Shown piece by piece: positions 44,495 through 55,007 of a stretch of 64,000 nt of DNA (within the stretch, counting starts at the first letter, position 1; each line of letters starts with the position of its first letter). A program made the translations under genes and the position numbers. Under the pieces are notes generated by a model, which did no database searches, had not been told where the DNA came from, and saw nothing but the letters and a program-made list of their open reading frames with translations. This stretch comes from Nonomuraea coxensis DSM 45129 (GTDB lineage: Bacteria > Actinomycetota > Actinomycetes > Streptosporangiales > Streptosporangiaceae), in NCBI RefSeq assembly GCF_019397265.1, contig NZ_CP068985.1, positions 2,212,501 through 2,276,500 on the forward strand. Reading direction: 5' to 3'.

Positions 44495-45820
44495 TCAAAG
44501 GGGGAGGCGGAGTTCCACCGTCAGGCCGTGGGGGACGGTGGGGAGGAGGCGGAGGGCGCCGCCGAGATGGCGGGCCAGTTCGGCGGCGATGGCCAGGCCG
44601 AGCCCGCTCCCGGGCACGTTGGCGTGCGGCCCCGCCCGCCAGAAGCGCCCCAGCGCCTCGGCGCGTTCCTCCTCGCCCAGCCCCGGCCCGTCGTCGGCCA
44701 CCCGCAGCACCCCGCCCGCCAGGGTGACGGTCACCGTCCCGCCCGCGGGGACGAACTTCTGCGCGTTGTCCAGCGCGATGTCGGCGATCCTGGCCGCCGC
44801 CTCCGGCACCTCGCCGTCCTCGGGGCGCTCGGGAGCCACCAGGGTGAGGCCCTTGGCCGCGTACACCTCACGCCAGACCGCGAGGCGCGGCCCCAGCGCG
44901 ACCGGCCGGGACGCCGGCCCGGCTCCGGCCTCCACCTTCGCCAGCGTCAGCAGGTCCTCCACCAGCAGCGCCAGCCGGTCCAGCTCGGCCATCGCCTCCG
45001 CGTACTCGGCCGTGCCTTCGACCTTCATGTGCGGCTCCAGGTTCTCCAGCCGCAGCCCCAGCACGGTGAGCGGGGTGCGCAGCTCGTGGGAGGCGTCGGC
45101 GACGAAGGCCCGCTGCCGTTCCATCGCCCCCGCCACGGCGTCGGCCATCGCGTTGAAGCGCTCCTCCAGCCGCCGCAGCTCCGACGGCCCGGCCCCCGGA
45201 TGCGCCCGCGCGTCGAGCCTGCCCCCCGCGATGGCCCGGGTGGTGCGGTCCAGCTCGGTCACCGGGCGCAGGATCCACCGGGCGAGCCGCCTGGCCACCA
45301 GCGCGCCGAGCCCGAGCGCGGCCAGCGCGCCGAGCGCCAGCGCGCCCCACACCAGCGACACGTCCAGCCGGGCGCGGCCCGTCGGGGCCTGGAGCAGCAC
45401 CACACCGGAGAGCTGCGCGTCCCGCCCGGCGGGCTCGGCCAGCAGCGCGTACGCCGGCCCGAACGGCGTCGTCATTCTCAGGTGCTCGGTGGTGCGGCCG
45501 GACAGCGCCAGGCGGGTGACGTCGCGGTCGTCGGCGGCGAACGAGCCGGCGGTGACGAGGACCGAGCCGTCCCGGTCGCGGACGCGGACCGCCGCGCCGT
45601 ACAGGTCGGCGTAGCGGCGCACCTCCTGGTCCAGGGCCGCGCGGTCGCCCTCGCGCGCCGCCTGGTCGGCCAGCTCGGCGAAGCGGGTGGCGTCGGCGCG
45701 GCGGTCGAGGAGCAGCCGGTTCGTCCGGTGGGAGGCGTACGCCCAGCCGAGCGGCACCGCCAGCGCCGTGATGAGGATCGCGATCAGCGTGGTGAACGTG
45801 ACCACCAGCCGCCCGTTCAT
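44495..45820 (-). CDS. Sensor histidine kinase
   Basis: The 441-aa kinase has TM1 (about 6-28), an outer sensor region (about 30-155), TM2 (VSLVWGALALGALAALGLGALV), HAMP (about 178-230), HisKA with [10 protein letters not shown] (His245), and an ATPase domain with N box DIALDNAQKFV, G1 DDGPGLG and G2 GSGLGLAI. The motifs are intact. It overlaps the response regulator by 4 nt (45817-45820). The MHS carrier gene lies upstream in the same direction. Confidence 0.94.
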   Translation of the reverse strand: MNGRLVVTFTTLIAILITALAVPLGWAYASHRTNRLLLDRRADATRFAELADQAAREGDRAALDQEVRRYADLYGAAVRVRDRDGSVLVTAGSFAADDRDVTRLALSGRTTEHLRMTTPFGPAYALLAEPAGRDAQLSGVVLLQAPTGRARLDVSLVWGALALGALAALGLGALVARRLARWILRPVTELDRTTRAIAGGRLDARAHPGAGPSELRRLEERFNAMADAVAGAMERQRAFVADASHELRTPLTVLGLRLENLEPHMKVEGTAEYAEAMAELDRLALLVEDLLTLAKVEAGAGPASRPVALGPRLAVWREVYAAKGLTLVAPERPEDGEVPEAAARIADIALDNAQKFVPAGGTVTVTLAGGVLRVADDGPGLGEEERAEALGRFWRAGPHANVPGSGLGLAIAAELARHLGGALRLLPTVPHGLTVELRLPL

Positions 45821-46482
45821 CCCGGGGGTCCCAGCCGGTAGCCCGTGCCCCGCAGGGTCTCCACCAGGCCGGGCCGGCCCGTCTTGGCGCGCAGCCCCGC
45901 CACGTGCACGTCCAGGGACCGCGACGCCGACAGCAGCGGGTCGCCCCAGACCTCGTCCAGGATCTCCTCCCTGCTGCGCACCACGCCGGGCTCCCTGGCC
46001 AGCAGCGCCAGCACGTCGAACTCCCGCCGGGTCAGCGCCACCGCCTCCCCGGCCACCGTGACGTGCCGCGTCTCCAGGTCGATGAGCACGTCGCCGACGC
46101 GCACCACGTCGTCGCGGCGCGGCAGGGGGCGGGTGCCGCGCCGCACGACCGCCTCCATGCGGGCCATCAGCTCCGCCGTACGGAACGGCTTGACCAGGTA
46201 GTCGTCGGCCCCCGAGCGCAGGCCGCGCAGCACCTCGCGCTCCTCGGTGCGGGCGGTCACCACGATCAGCGGCACCGCCGACACCCGGCGCAGGCGGCGC
46301 AGCACGTCGAGGCCGTCCATGTCGGGCAGGCCCAGGTCGAGCAGGACGAAGTCGGCGCCCCCCGCCAGGCGGAGGGCGTCGACGGCCAGCCCCGCCCGCG
46401 TCACCCGGTGGCCGTGCCGGGCGAGCGCGGTCGTCAGCGCGGCGGCCAGCCGGTCATCGTCCTCGACCAGCAGAACTCGCAT
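45817..46482 (-). CDS. OmpR-family response regulator
   Basis: The 221-aa protein has receiver motifs VEDDDRLAAAL, FVLLDLGLPDMDG (phospho-Asp), VVTARTEE and YLVKPFRTAEL, and a winged-helix end with ALTRREFDVLALLAREPG and LDVHVAGLRAKTGR and GTGYRLG. It pairs with the kinase that starts in its stop codon. It lies 9 nt after the MHS carrier stop, so all three genes could be one operon that senses and imports an organic acid. Confidence 0.94.
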   Translation of the reverse strand: MRVLLVEDDDRLAAALTTALARHGHRVTRAGLAVDALRLAGGADFVLLDLGLPDMDGLDVLRRLRRVSAVPLIVVTARTEEREVLRGLRSGADDYLVKPFRTAELMARMEAVVRRGTRPLPRRDDVVRVGDVLIDLETRHVTVAGEAVALTRREFDVLALLAREPGVVRSREEILDEVWGDPLLSASRSLDVHVAGLRAKTGRPGLVETLRGTGYRLGPPG

Positions 46483-46491
46483 GCCGCCAGG

Positions 46492-47817
46492 TTAGACGCG
46501 CCCCGGCTGCACCTGCTCCGGGACGGCCCCCGCCGTCTGCTCGGCCCGCGACAGGGCCGCGTCCCTGGTCTCGCGCATGAACAGGTAGACGACGAGCGAG
46601 ACCGCGGCGCAGCCGGCGACGTACCAGAAGAAGCCGGACTCCATCTTCGCGTTCTTGAACCACAGCGCCACGTACTCGGCGGTGCCGCCGAACAGCGCGT
46701 TCGCGATCGCGTACGGCAGCGCCACCCCGAGCGCCCGCACCCCCGTCGGGAACAGCTCGGCCTTCACCACCGCGTTGATCGAGGTGTAGCCGGTGACGAT
46801 CACCAGCCCGGTCAGCGACAGCGCCAGCGCCCCGCCGAACCCGGTCGCCCCGCCGAGCGCCGTCATCAGCGGCACCGTCCCCAGCATCGACCCGATCCCG
46901 AACGTGATCAGCAGCGGCCGCCGCCCGATCCGGTCCGACAGCGCCCCCGCCAGCGGCTGCAGGCACATGAAGACGAGCAGCGCGCAGAAGCTCACCAGCG
47001 TGGCCGTCTCCTTCGGCAGGCCCGCGGTGTTGGACAGGTATTTGGTGAGATACGTGGTGTAGGTGTAGTACGCGACCGTGCCGCCCATCGTCAGGGCGAT
47101 CACCAGCAGCGCCTCCCTCTTGTAGGCGAGCAGCCCGCGGATCGTCCCCCGCTCGGAGGGCTCCTCGGCGCGCCGCTCCTCGTCGTACGCCTCGGTCTCC
47201 AGCAGGCTCCGCCGCAGGTAGAACACGACCGCGGCGGCGAGCGCGCCGACGACGAACGGGATGCGCCAGCCGTAGGAGGCGAGCGCCTCCTTCGACATCG
47301 TGTTCTGCAGGATGATCTGCAGGCCGAGGCCGACGAGCTGGCCCGCGGTCATGGAGACGTACTGGAAGCTGGAGGCCAGGCCGCGGCGGCCGCGCGGGGT
47401 CGCCTCCGTCAGGTACGTGGCGCTGGCCGCGTACTCGCCGCCCACCGACAGGCCCTGGAGCAGCCGGGCGACGACCAGCACCAGCGCGCCGAAGTAGCCG
47501 ACCGACTCGTACGTGGGCGCGATCGCGATCAGCAGGGCGCTGGCCGACATCAGCGTGACCGTGAGCGTGAGCGCCGCCTTGCGGCCCCGGCGGTCGGCGT
47601 AGCGGCCGAGCAGCCACCCGCCGAGCGGGCGCATGAAGAAGCCGACGGCGAAGATCGCCGCCGTGTTGAGCAGCTTGGCCGTGTCGTCGCCCTCCGGGAA
47701 GAAGGACGCGGCGAAGTAGACGGCGAAGCTGCTGTAGACGAACCAGTCGTACCACTCGACCAGATTGCCGACCGAGCCGCCGACCACCGCCTTCCACGGC
47801 ACGCGGGGCTTGCTCAC
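46492..47817 (-). CDS. MHS-family MFS transporter (organic acid:H+ symporter-like)
   Basis: The 441-aa carrier has 12 TM helices and the metabolite:H+ symporter features GSVGNLVEWYDWFVYS, FMRPLGGWLLGRYADRRGRK, LLQGLSVGGEYAASATYLTE and GWRIPFVVGA. It resembles KgtP/ProP-type proteins. Substrates in this group include 2-oxoglutarate, citrate and shikimate; the one here is unknown. GTG at 47817 is preceded by GGAGG at 6 nt. It is followed directly by the response regulator gene. Confidence 0.93.
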   Translation of the reverse strand: MSKPRVPWKAVVGGSVGNLVEWYDWFVYSSFAVYFAASFFPEGDDTAKLLNTAAIFAVGFFMRPLGGWLLGRYADRRGRKAALTLTVTLMSASALLIAIAPTYESVGYFGALVLVVARLLQGLSVGGEYAASATYLTEATPRGRRGLASSFQYVSMTAGQLVGLGLQIILQNTMSKEALASYGWRIPFVVGALAAAVVFYLRRSLLETEAYDEERRAEEPSERGTIRGLLAYKREALLVIALTMGGTVAYYTYTTYLTKYLSNTAGLPKETATLVSFCALLVFMCLQPLAGALSDRIGRRPLLITFGIGSMLGTVPLMTALGGATGFGGALALSLTGLVIVTGYTSINAVVKAELFPTGVRALGVALPYAIANALFGGTAEYVALWFKNAKMESGFFWYVAGCAAVSLVVYLFMRETRDAALSRAEQTAGAVPEQVQPGRV

Positions 47818-47942
47818 TTCGGACCTCCTGGGGGCTGGGGGAGTACGGGCAGGTCAGAGCCTCACCCCAGGAAGGAGTCCGGACAAGGTGGACGGGCCGA
47901 GATCTAACGTCCGCTTAACATCGGCGCCTCGCGGCGGAAACC

Positions 47943-50219
47943 TCAGCTCCACGGCGGGTCGGCCAGCTTCGCCCGCTCCAGGGCGAGCTCCGCCCACCAC
48001 TCGCCCGCCTTCGGCGCGACCACGCCCCACTCGGGGTCCTTGTCGCCGTTCGTGCCGCGCCGGCAGTGGCCGCTGGAGGTGCCGGGACGGGCGATCCACA
48101 GGTAGGCGTCGGCCAGCTCCTCGCCGGTCTCGGTCGTCGGGCGGTCGCCGACGCCCTTGCCCGGCGGGTTGCACCAGGTCTGCGGGTCCGCGTAGTGCTT
48201 GACCGGGGCCCAGGATCCCCGGCCGTTGCGCGCGGTGTCGACGACGAAGTGCGGCAGCGTGGCCCGGTCCACCGCCGCGTCGAGCGGGCAGCCGGAGCGG
48301 CCGGCGCGGCGCAGGGCGATGCAGGCGGAGAGCTGCTTGCCGTACCCGACGGCCTTCTCGGTGCGCTGGTAGGAGGCCGCGTTGAGGAAGAAGCCGTCCG
48401 TCTTGTCGACGCCCGCCTTGACCAGGCGCTCGGCCATGATCTCGGTGCCGGGGTAGAGGTCCTGGGCGCCGTCGAGGTAGACGGCGGTGCGCGGGTTCGC
48501 CTTCAGGGCGCCGGCCGCCTCGCGCAGGGCCGCGTAGCGCTGGTCGGGGGAGCCCTGCGGGTCGCAGTTCTTCGTCCCCAGCAGCTTGGTCAGGCTGCCA
48601 GGCTCCAGGACGACCACGGCCGGGGACGAGCCGATCTGTCCCGCGATCCCCTTGATCCAGCTCTGGTACGCGGCCAGCTCCGCCGGGGTCGCCGGACGGC
48701 ACTCGTCGGTGCCCGGAAGGTAGTTGACCAGGAACACCGGGACGCCGCCCATGCCCGCCGCGTTCGCCACGGCGTCGGCCACCTTGGCGCGGACCTCCGG
48801 CGAGCCGAGGCGGATGGCGTGCGGGACCTTCGCGAGCTTCTCCATCAGGGCGGCGTCCTGGGGGCGGTCCTTCTTCCAGAGGTCCGCCTGCCGGGCGGCG
48901 TTGGGCTCCTCGGGGGAGTAGAAGGCGACGGGACGGGCGGCGCGCAGCGGGTTCCCGGCACCGCCCCCGGCCGCCTGGTCGCCGCCGGGCGTGGCGGTGC
49001 CGGTGCCCGTGGTGCCGGTGGCCGTCGCCCTGGGGTCGCCCTGCCCGCTCGCCCGGGAGGCCACGGCGGACGACGTGCTCCCGGCGAGAGCGCCGCCGTC
49101 ACCGCCGGACCCGGCCACCCCGTTCCACACGAGCGCCACCGCCACTCCAGCGACCGCCACCGCCGCTGCCGCGGCCCCCGCGACGACCCTGCCCCGCCTC
49201 CGGCCACCACCGTCGGACAGGCCCGGCGTACCGTCGGAATGGGCGGGGGCCGGCCGGGTGGGCCCCGAGAACGCCACGCCCGGCTCCGTCACATCCGCCC
49301 GCGCACGGCTCCCCGCACCCTCGACCCCCGCCGCCCCGCCCGCGCCCGGCGTGCCCGGCGACTCCACCGAGGCCGGGGGGTCGGCGGCGCTCAGCTGGGC
49401 CAGCAGGTCCTGGGCCGTGGGGTTGGCGGCGCTGAGGCGGTCCAGCAGGTCCTGGGCGGTGGGGCGTTGGGCGGGGTTCTTGGCGGTCGCGGCCTCGACC
49501 AGCTCACGCAGCACCCCCGACAGCCCGTGCAGCTCCGGAGCCTCGTTCACGATGCGCAGCAGGATCGTCGGCACCGAGCCCGACCCGAACGGCGACGCCC
49601 CCGACGCCGCGAACGCCACCGTGCACCCCCACGAGAAGATGTCCGACGCGGGCCCGACCCGCGACCCCGACACCTGCTCCGGCGACATGTACGCGGGCGT
49701 CCCCACGATGGCGCTGCTCACCTCCGTCTCGGTGAAGCGCGCGATCCCGAAGTCGATGACCTTGGGCCCCACCTGGGAGAGCAGCACGTTGGACGGTTTG
49801 AGGTCCCGGTGCACCACGCCCGCCCCGTGGATGGCCCGCAGCGCCACCGCCATGGCCGCGGCGAGCCCGTCCAGCGCGGATCCCGTCAGCGGCCCCGACG
49901 CGCGTACGGCCTCACCGAGGCTCGGCCCCTCGACGTACTCGGTGACCAGGTAGGCGGGGTCGCCCTCCACGTCGGCGTCGAGGACCGGGGCGGTGCAGAA
50001 GCGGGCGACCCGCCGCGCCGCGGCGACCTCCCGGGCGAAGCGGCGGCGGAACCCGGGGTCCGCGCTCATCCGCGCGGTGATCAGCTTGACCGCCACCCGG
50101 GTGCCGTCCGGCGCCCGGCCGAGGTAGACGGTCCCCATGCCGCCCTCGCCCAGCCGGCCCAGCAGGGTGTACGGCCCGGCCTGTCGAGGATCCCCGTCGC
50201 GCAGCGCGTCCAAGGTCAT
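47943..50219 (-). CDS. Membrane Ser/Thr protein kinase fused to GH6-like domain
   Basis: The 758-aa protein starts with a complete Hanks-type kinase: LGRLGEGGMGTVYLG, VAVKLI (Lys45), VVHRDLKPSN (Asp139), DFGIAR and GTPAYMSPEQ. A linker with a duplicated TAQDLL(D/A)(R/Q)LSAA block and one TM helix (about 346-365) follow. The outer part (about 430-758) is GH6-like: VFLVNYLPGTDEC, VVVLEPGSL, VVDTARNG, WCNPPGKGVG and DAYLWIARPG. The Asp of the acid motif (505) and of DTARNG (661) are kept, but the EPD motif is EPG (Gly541). It may bind or slowly cleave cellulose-like glycans and signal to the kinase. Confidence 0.93.
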   Translation of the reverse strand: MTLDALRDGDPRQAGPYTLLGRLGEGGMGTVYLGRAPDGTRVAVKLITARMSADPGFRRRFAREVAAARRVARFCTAPVLDADVEGDPAYLVTEYVEGPSLGEAVRASGPLTGSALDGLAAAMAVALRAIHGAGVVHRDLKPSNVLLSQVGPKVIDFGIARFTETEVSSAIVGTPAYMSPEQVSGSRVGPASDIFSWGCTVAFAASGASPFGSGSVPTILLRIVNEAPELHGLSGVLRELVEAATAKNPAQRPTAQDLLDRLSAANPTAQDLLAQLSAADPPASVESPGTPGAGGAAGVEGAGSRARADVTEPGVAFSGPTRPAPAHSDGTPGLSDGGGRRRGRVVAGAAAAAVAVAGVAVALVWNGVAGSGGDGGALAGSTSSAVASRASGQGDPRATATGTTGTGTATPGGDQAAGGGAGNPLRAARPVAFYSPEEPNAARQADLWKKDRPQDAALMEKLAKVPHAIRLGSPEVRAKVADAVANAAGMGGVPVFLVNYLPGTDECRPATPAELAAYQSWIKGIAGQIGSSPAVVVLEPGSLTKLLGTKNCDPQGSPDQRYAALREAAGALKANPRTAVYLDGAQDLYPGTEIMAERLVKAGVDKTDGFFLNAASYQRTEKAVGYGKQLSACIALRRAGRSGCPLDAAVDRATLPHFVVDTARNGRGSWAPVKHYADPQTWCNPPGKGVGDRPTTETGEELADAYLWIARPGTSSGHCRRGTNGDKDPEWGVVAPKAGEWWAELALERAKLADPPWS

Positions 50220-50260
50220 AAACCGTCAGGGTAACCCGGCCGCGGGAGCCTGGGGAGGGG

Positions 50261-51235
50261 TCACAGCTCAAGCCGCCAGGTGTGCCACTCGTCGAGCAGC
50301 CGGAAGCCCATGGTCTCGTTGATGGCCAGCATGTGGACGTTCGTGGTGGCGTTCCAGGTGAGGACGCGGTCGAGGTGCGGCTCGCGTTCACGCAGCCACA
50401 GCAGGTTGGCGAGCTTGACGAGCAGGCCCAGGCGGCGGCCCCGGTGCGGGCGCAGCACCACGGTGTCCACCTGGTTCGCCCAGCCGTCGGAGCGGTCGGC
50501 CTTGATGACGAGGCGGGTGAAGGCGGCGGGCGTGCCGTCGGCGTCGTGGCGTGCGATCGTCGTGTAGCAGGTCTGGCCGGCCTCCGCGATGCTCCGCTCG
50601 CGCTCGCCGACCCGCTCGGCGTCGTAGCCGCTCGCCTCGACGCCGGCGTCGCGCGGGGCGTCGTTCATGCCGTCGAACAGGGTGGCGAGGTCGTCCAGGA
50701 GCTCCGGTCCCGCCGGGCCCGCCCACTGCTGGAGCGAGTAGCCCGGCACCGCCGGCGTCAGCGCCTCCAGCGCCGCCGGGTCGGCCGCGCGCAGGTCGAG
50801 CGTGCGGCGCGCCTCGGTGACCGAGGGCGTCATGCCGTGCGCGCGGGCGAACCGCGCACCCACGCCCGTGGCCGGGGTCTCGGTGAGCAGCAGCTTCCGG
50901 CCGTGCGCGCGGGCCCGGCCCACGGCGTGCTCGAACAGCGTGGAGCCCAGTCCGCGTCCGCGCCGCTCGGGCCGTACGACCAGCGGGTAGATCGTGGCGG
51001 TGTGCGTGTTGTCCATGCGCGGCAGCCCGAGGCTGTAGCCGCCGGCGACCGTCCCGCCCTCGGCCGCCACCCACATCTCCGTGGCCTGGCCCGGCCGGTC
51101 GGTGCCGAAGTTCAGGCGGAAGCGGGGCAGGGCGAGCAGCGGGCCGGGGTCGTGGGCGTTGGCCGCGACGTACGCGTCGTGCAGGCCCGCGATCAGGCCA
51201 CCGTCCTGGGCGAGATCGACGCGCTGAAGAGTCAT
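50261..51235 (-). CDS. Tandem GNAT acetyltransferase
   Basis: The 324-aa protein has two GNAT-like halves. The first has TIYPLVVRPERRGRGLGSTLFE, a good acetyl-CoA-binding loop; the second has VDTVVLRPHRGRRLGLLVKLANL and the C-terminal TWNATTNVHMLAINETMGFRLLDEW. Such double-GNAT proteins are common in actinomycetes; substrates are unknown. The ATG at 51235 (MTLQRVDLAQDGG) is preferred, although no clear ribosome site is seen; an in-frame start 6 codons upstream is possible. Confidence 0.88.
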   Translation of the reverse strand: MTLQRVDLAQDGGLIAGLHDAYVAANAHDPGPLLALPRFRLNFGTDRPGQATEMWVAAEGGTVAGGYSLGLPRMDNTHTATIYPLVVRPERRGRGLGSTLFEHAVGRARAHGRKLLLTETPATGVGARFARAHGMTPSVTEARRTLDLRAADPAALEALTPAVPGYSLQQWAGPAGPELLDDLATLFDGMNDAPRDAGVEASGYDAERVGERERSIAEAGQTCYTTIARHDADGTPAAFTRLVIKADRSDGWANQVDTVVLRPHRGRRLGLLVKLANLLWLREREPHLDRVLTWNATTNVHMLAINETMGFRLLDEWHTWRLEL

Positions 51236-51398
51236 CCGGTCAGCAAAGCGCACCCCGGGCGGCGCCGGCCACCGATTTCCCGGCCGGCCGGACCTCGCCG
51301 GCGGTCAGCTCGACGCGCACGGACGGAGAACCATGATCGGGTCTTCCCAGGGAACCGGGGGTTCATCCGCTCATGCCCGGCCTGCGCCGGAGAGTGCG

Positions 51399-51644
51399 TC
51401 ACTGGCGGTAGTTCTCCACCTGGCCGGCCGGGCGGACCGCGGCCTCGTCGGGGTCCTCGCCCGTGCCGCGCCGGGCCCGGCGCTGCCGCAGCAGGTCCCA
51501 GCACTGGTCGAGCGCCGTCTCCAGCTCCTTGACGCGGTTGTGCTCGTCGTCCGTCGTCACCTCGCCGGCGGAGAGCTTGTCGCGCAACACGCGCTCCTCG
51601 TCGACCAGGGCGCTGATCCTCGTCAGAATCTCGTCATCACGCAT
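51399..51644 (-). CDS. DUF2630 family small helical protein
   Basis: The 81-aa product MRDDEILTRISALVDEERVLRDKL ... LETALDQCWDLLRQRRARRGTGEDPDEA is a typical DUF2630 protein, mostly alpha-helical and charged, possibly coiled-coil. Function is unknown. It is divergent from the DDAH pseudogene across 37 nt. The 163 nt between it and the GNAT gene hold nothing I can recognise. Confidence 0.88.
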   Translation of the reverse strand: MRDDEILTRISALVDEERVLRDKLSAGEVTTDDEHNRVKELETALDQCWDLLRQRRARRGTGEDPDEAAVRPAGQVENYRQ

Positions 51645-51681
51645 GCGAAGACTCTAATCTCCACGTGATAGAACACGCCCT

Positions 51682-52313
51682 ATGTCTGGCATTGCGCTGG
51701 TAAGGAAGCCCGGTCCCCGCATCTCCGAGGGCATCGTCACCCACCTCCAGCGCGAGCCGGTGGATCCCGGACGGGCCCTCGACCAGCACCAGGCGTACGT
51801 CGCCGCGCTGGAGGCGGCCGGCTGGCGGCCCGAGGTGGAGTCCGTGGCGCGGGCCGTACGCGACCTCGGGCTGAAGACCGTCATGATCGCCCGGCCGGGC
51901 ACGCTCGACGGCGGCGACGTGCTGCAGTCCGGCCCCACCGTGTACGTCGGCCGCTCCGCCCGCACCGACGACGAGGGCATCCGCCAGCTCGCGGCCCTGC
52001 TGCCGGAGCGCCGGGTCGTGCCCGTGAACCTCCGCGGCGTCCTGCACCTGAAGTCCGCCGTGACCGCGCTGCCCGACGGCACCCTCATCGGCGACCCCCG
52101 CCACGTGGACCTGCCCGGCCTGCTGGTGCCGCCGGAGGAGCCGGGCGCCACGTCGTCCCGCTGGGCGGCGAGCGCGTGCTGATCGCGGCCTCCGCTCCGC
52201 GTACCGCCGAACTGCTGGAGCGGCGCGGGCTCGCCGTCACGGCCGTCGACATCTCGGAGTTCGAGAAGCTCGAAGGCTGCGTGACCTGCCTCAGCGTGCT
52301 CATCGGGGGGTGA
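51682..52313 (+). pseudogene. Decayed dimethylarginine dimethylaminohydrolase (DDAH) gene
   Basis: The first frame (51682-52182) reads MSGIALVRKPGPRISEGIVTH ... APGTLDGGDV-type core (here ARPGTLDGGDVLQ) ... LHLKSAVTALPDGTLIG, clearly DDAH. Between GW and RPEVESVARAV about 45 residues are missing, including the DSVFVED segment with active-site acids. Near 52153 one C is missing, so the frame stops at 52182, whereas the +1 frame continues HVVPLGGERVLIAASAP ... ISEFEKLEGCVTCLSV to 52313. Two independent lesions mean the gene is very probably inactive. Confidence 0.88.
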
Positions 52314-52385
52314 GCCCGACACGATCTTTCTCGGGATCTGAGATGACGCACGGTGCATCCCCAGACGTCTGGTAGCGTGCAAAGC

Positions 52386-52411
52386 ATGCTGCGCGGGCTC
52401 CTTCTTAGCTG

Positions 52412-52430
<19 letters not shown>
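52386..52430 (+). CDS. leuA leader peptide, 14 aa, Leu-rich
   Basis: ATG at 52386 opens a 14-codon frame MLRGLLLSCRGGGL ending in TAA. Five of 14 residues are Leu, including three in a row. It precedes leuA by 78 nt and overlaps a strong hairpin, the layout of ribosome-mediated attenuation by leucyl-tRNA supply. TAGCGT at 52373-52378 is a likely -10 element. Confidence 0.75.
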
Positions 52431-54215
<1,785 letters not shown>

Positions 54216-54224
54216 CGCACGCCT

Positions 54225-54268
54225 GGCCAGGACCGCGCCTCACGGACGACCGTGGCGCGGTCCTGGCC
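54225..54268. terminator. Bidirectional hairpin between leuA and reductase gene
   Basis: GGCCAGGACCGCGCC (54225-54239) and its exact complement (54254-54268) form a 15-bp stem with a 14-nt loop, centred between two convergent genes. There is no T run, common for terminators in high-GC actinomycetes. Confidence 0.8.
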
Positions 54269-54295
54269 CTCGCGCGCCGCGAGACCCGCCGGCCG

Positions 54296-54865
54296 TTACC
54301 TCACGACCCGGTACCGCAGGTGCGTGACCGCGTCGGAGGCGATCACCTGCGTGCGGGTCAGCTCGATGCGGGGAAGGTCGTCCAGCAGCCGGACTCCGGA
54401 GCCCAGCACGACCGGCACCAGGTTGATCAGCAGTTCGTCCAGCAGGCCGGCGCGCAGGAACCGCCGCCCTGTCTCCGCGCCCATCACGACCACGTCCTGG
54501 TCGCCGGCCGCGTTCCTGGCGGCCTTCAGGGCGGCCTCGACGCCGTCGGTGACGAAGGTGAACGTCGCGCTCCTCATGACGAGGTCGTCGCGGGTCCGGT
54601 GGGTGAGCACGAAGGTCGGCGCCGGGTACGGGGTGTCCTGCCAGTGGGGCAGGCCGACGTCGAAGGTGCGCCTGCCGACCACGACCGCGCCGGCCGACGC
54701 GCCCATCGAGGCGAGGACCTCCTTGTCGCGCGGGTCGGGCCGGTCGGTGAACATCCACTCGTGCAGCCGCGTGCCGCCCCTGCCCATGGCATGCTCCGCG
54801 CTGACCTCCGGACCGGCGACGAAGCCGTCCAGCGACATGCTCTTGTACAGCACCACGACACCCAC
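54296..54865 (-). CDS. Dihydrofolate reductase-family protein (RibD C-terminal type)
   Basis: The 189-aa protein begins MGVVVLYKSMSLDGFVAG and has AVVVGRRTFDVG, DVVVMGAETGRRFLRAGLLDEL and PVVLGSGVRLLDDL, the usual signature of small RibD_C/DHFR-like reductases. It probably uses NADPH on an unknown substrate. The GTG at 54865 is preceded by CAGGAGG at 5 nt, so the longer frame is rejected. It is divergent from the MFS gene. Confidence 0.92.
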   Translation of the reverse strand: MGVVVLYKSMSLDGFVAGPEVSAEHAMGRGGTRLHEWMFTDRPDPRDKEVLASMGASAGAVVVGRRTFDVGLPHWQDTPYPAPTFVLTHRTRDDLVMRSATFTFVTDGVEAALKAARNAAGDQDVVVMGAETGRRFLRAGLLDELLINLVPVVLGSGVRLLDDLPRIELTRTQVIASDAVTHLRYRVVR

Positions 54866-54941
54866 TGAAGCCTCCTGAAGGTTGTCCTCCGGAGGTGGAC
54901 CGGCCGGCCTCCCGCAACTCATCGCCGCTATTCATGAGGTG

Positions 54942-54970
54942 TTGAATTCTGGTCGCGATCGATCTACTCT
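54942..54970 (+). promoter_or_regulatory. Promoter of MFS - Rph-like - TetR operon
   Basis: TTGAAT (54942-54947), 17 nt, TACTCT (54965-54970) is a good match to the housekeeping promoter consensus. The transcript would start near 54977. Confidence 0.7.
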
Positions 54971-54979
54971 CCCTTTAGA

Positions 54980-54992
54980 GAACGGTTCGTTC
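54980..54992 (+). promoter_or_regulatory. TetR-type operator palindrome before MFS gene
   Basis: GAACG-GTT-CGTTC lies just after the predicted transcription start and 15 nt before the MFS start codon region. The AACGxxxCGTT form is common for TetR-family repressors. The TetR gene at the end of the same operon is the likely binder. Confidence 0.7.
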
Positions 54993-55007
54993 ACTAAGGG
55001 AGGCGTC

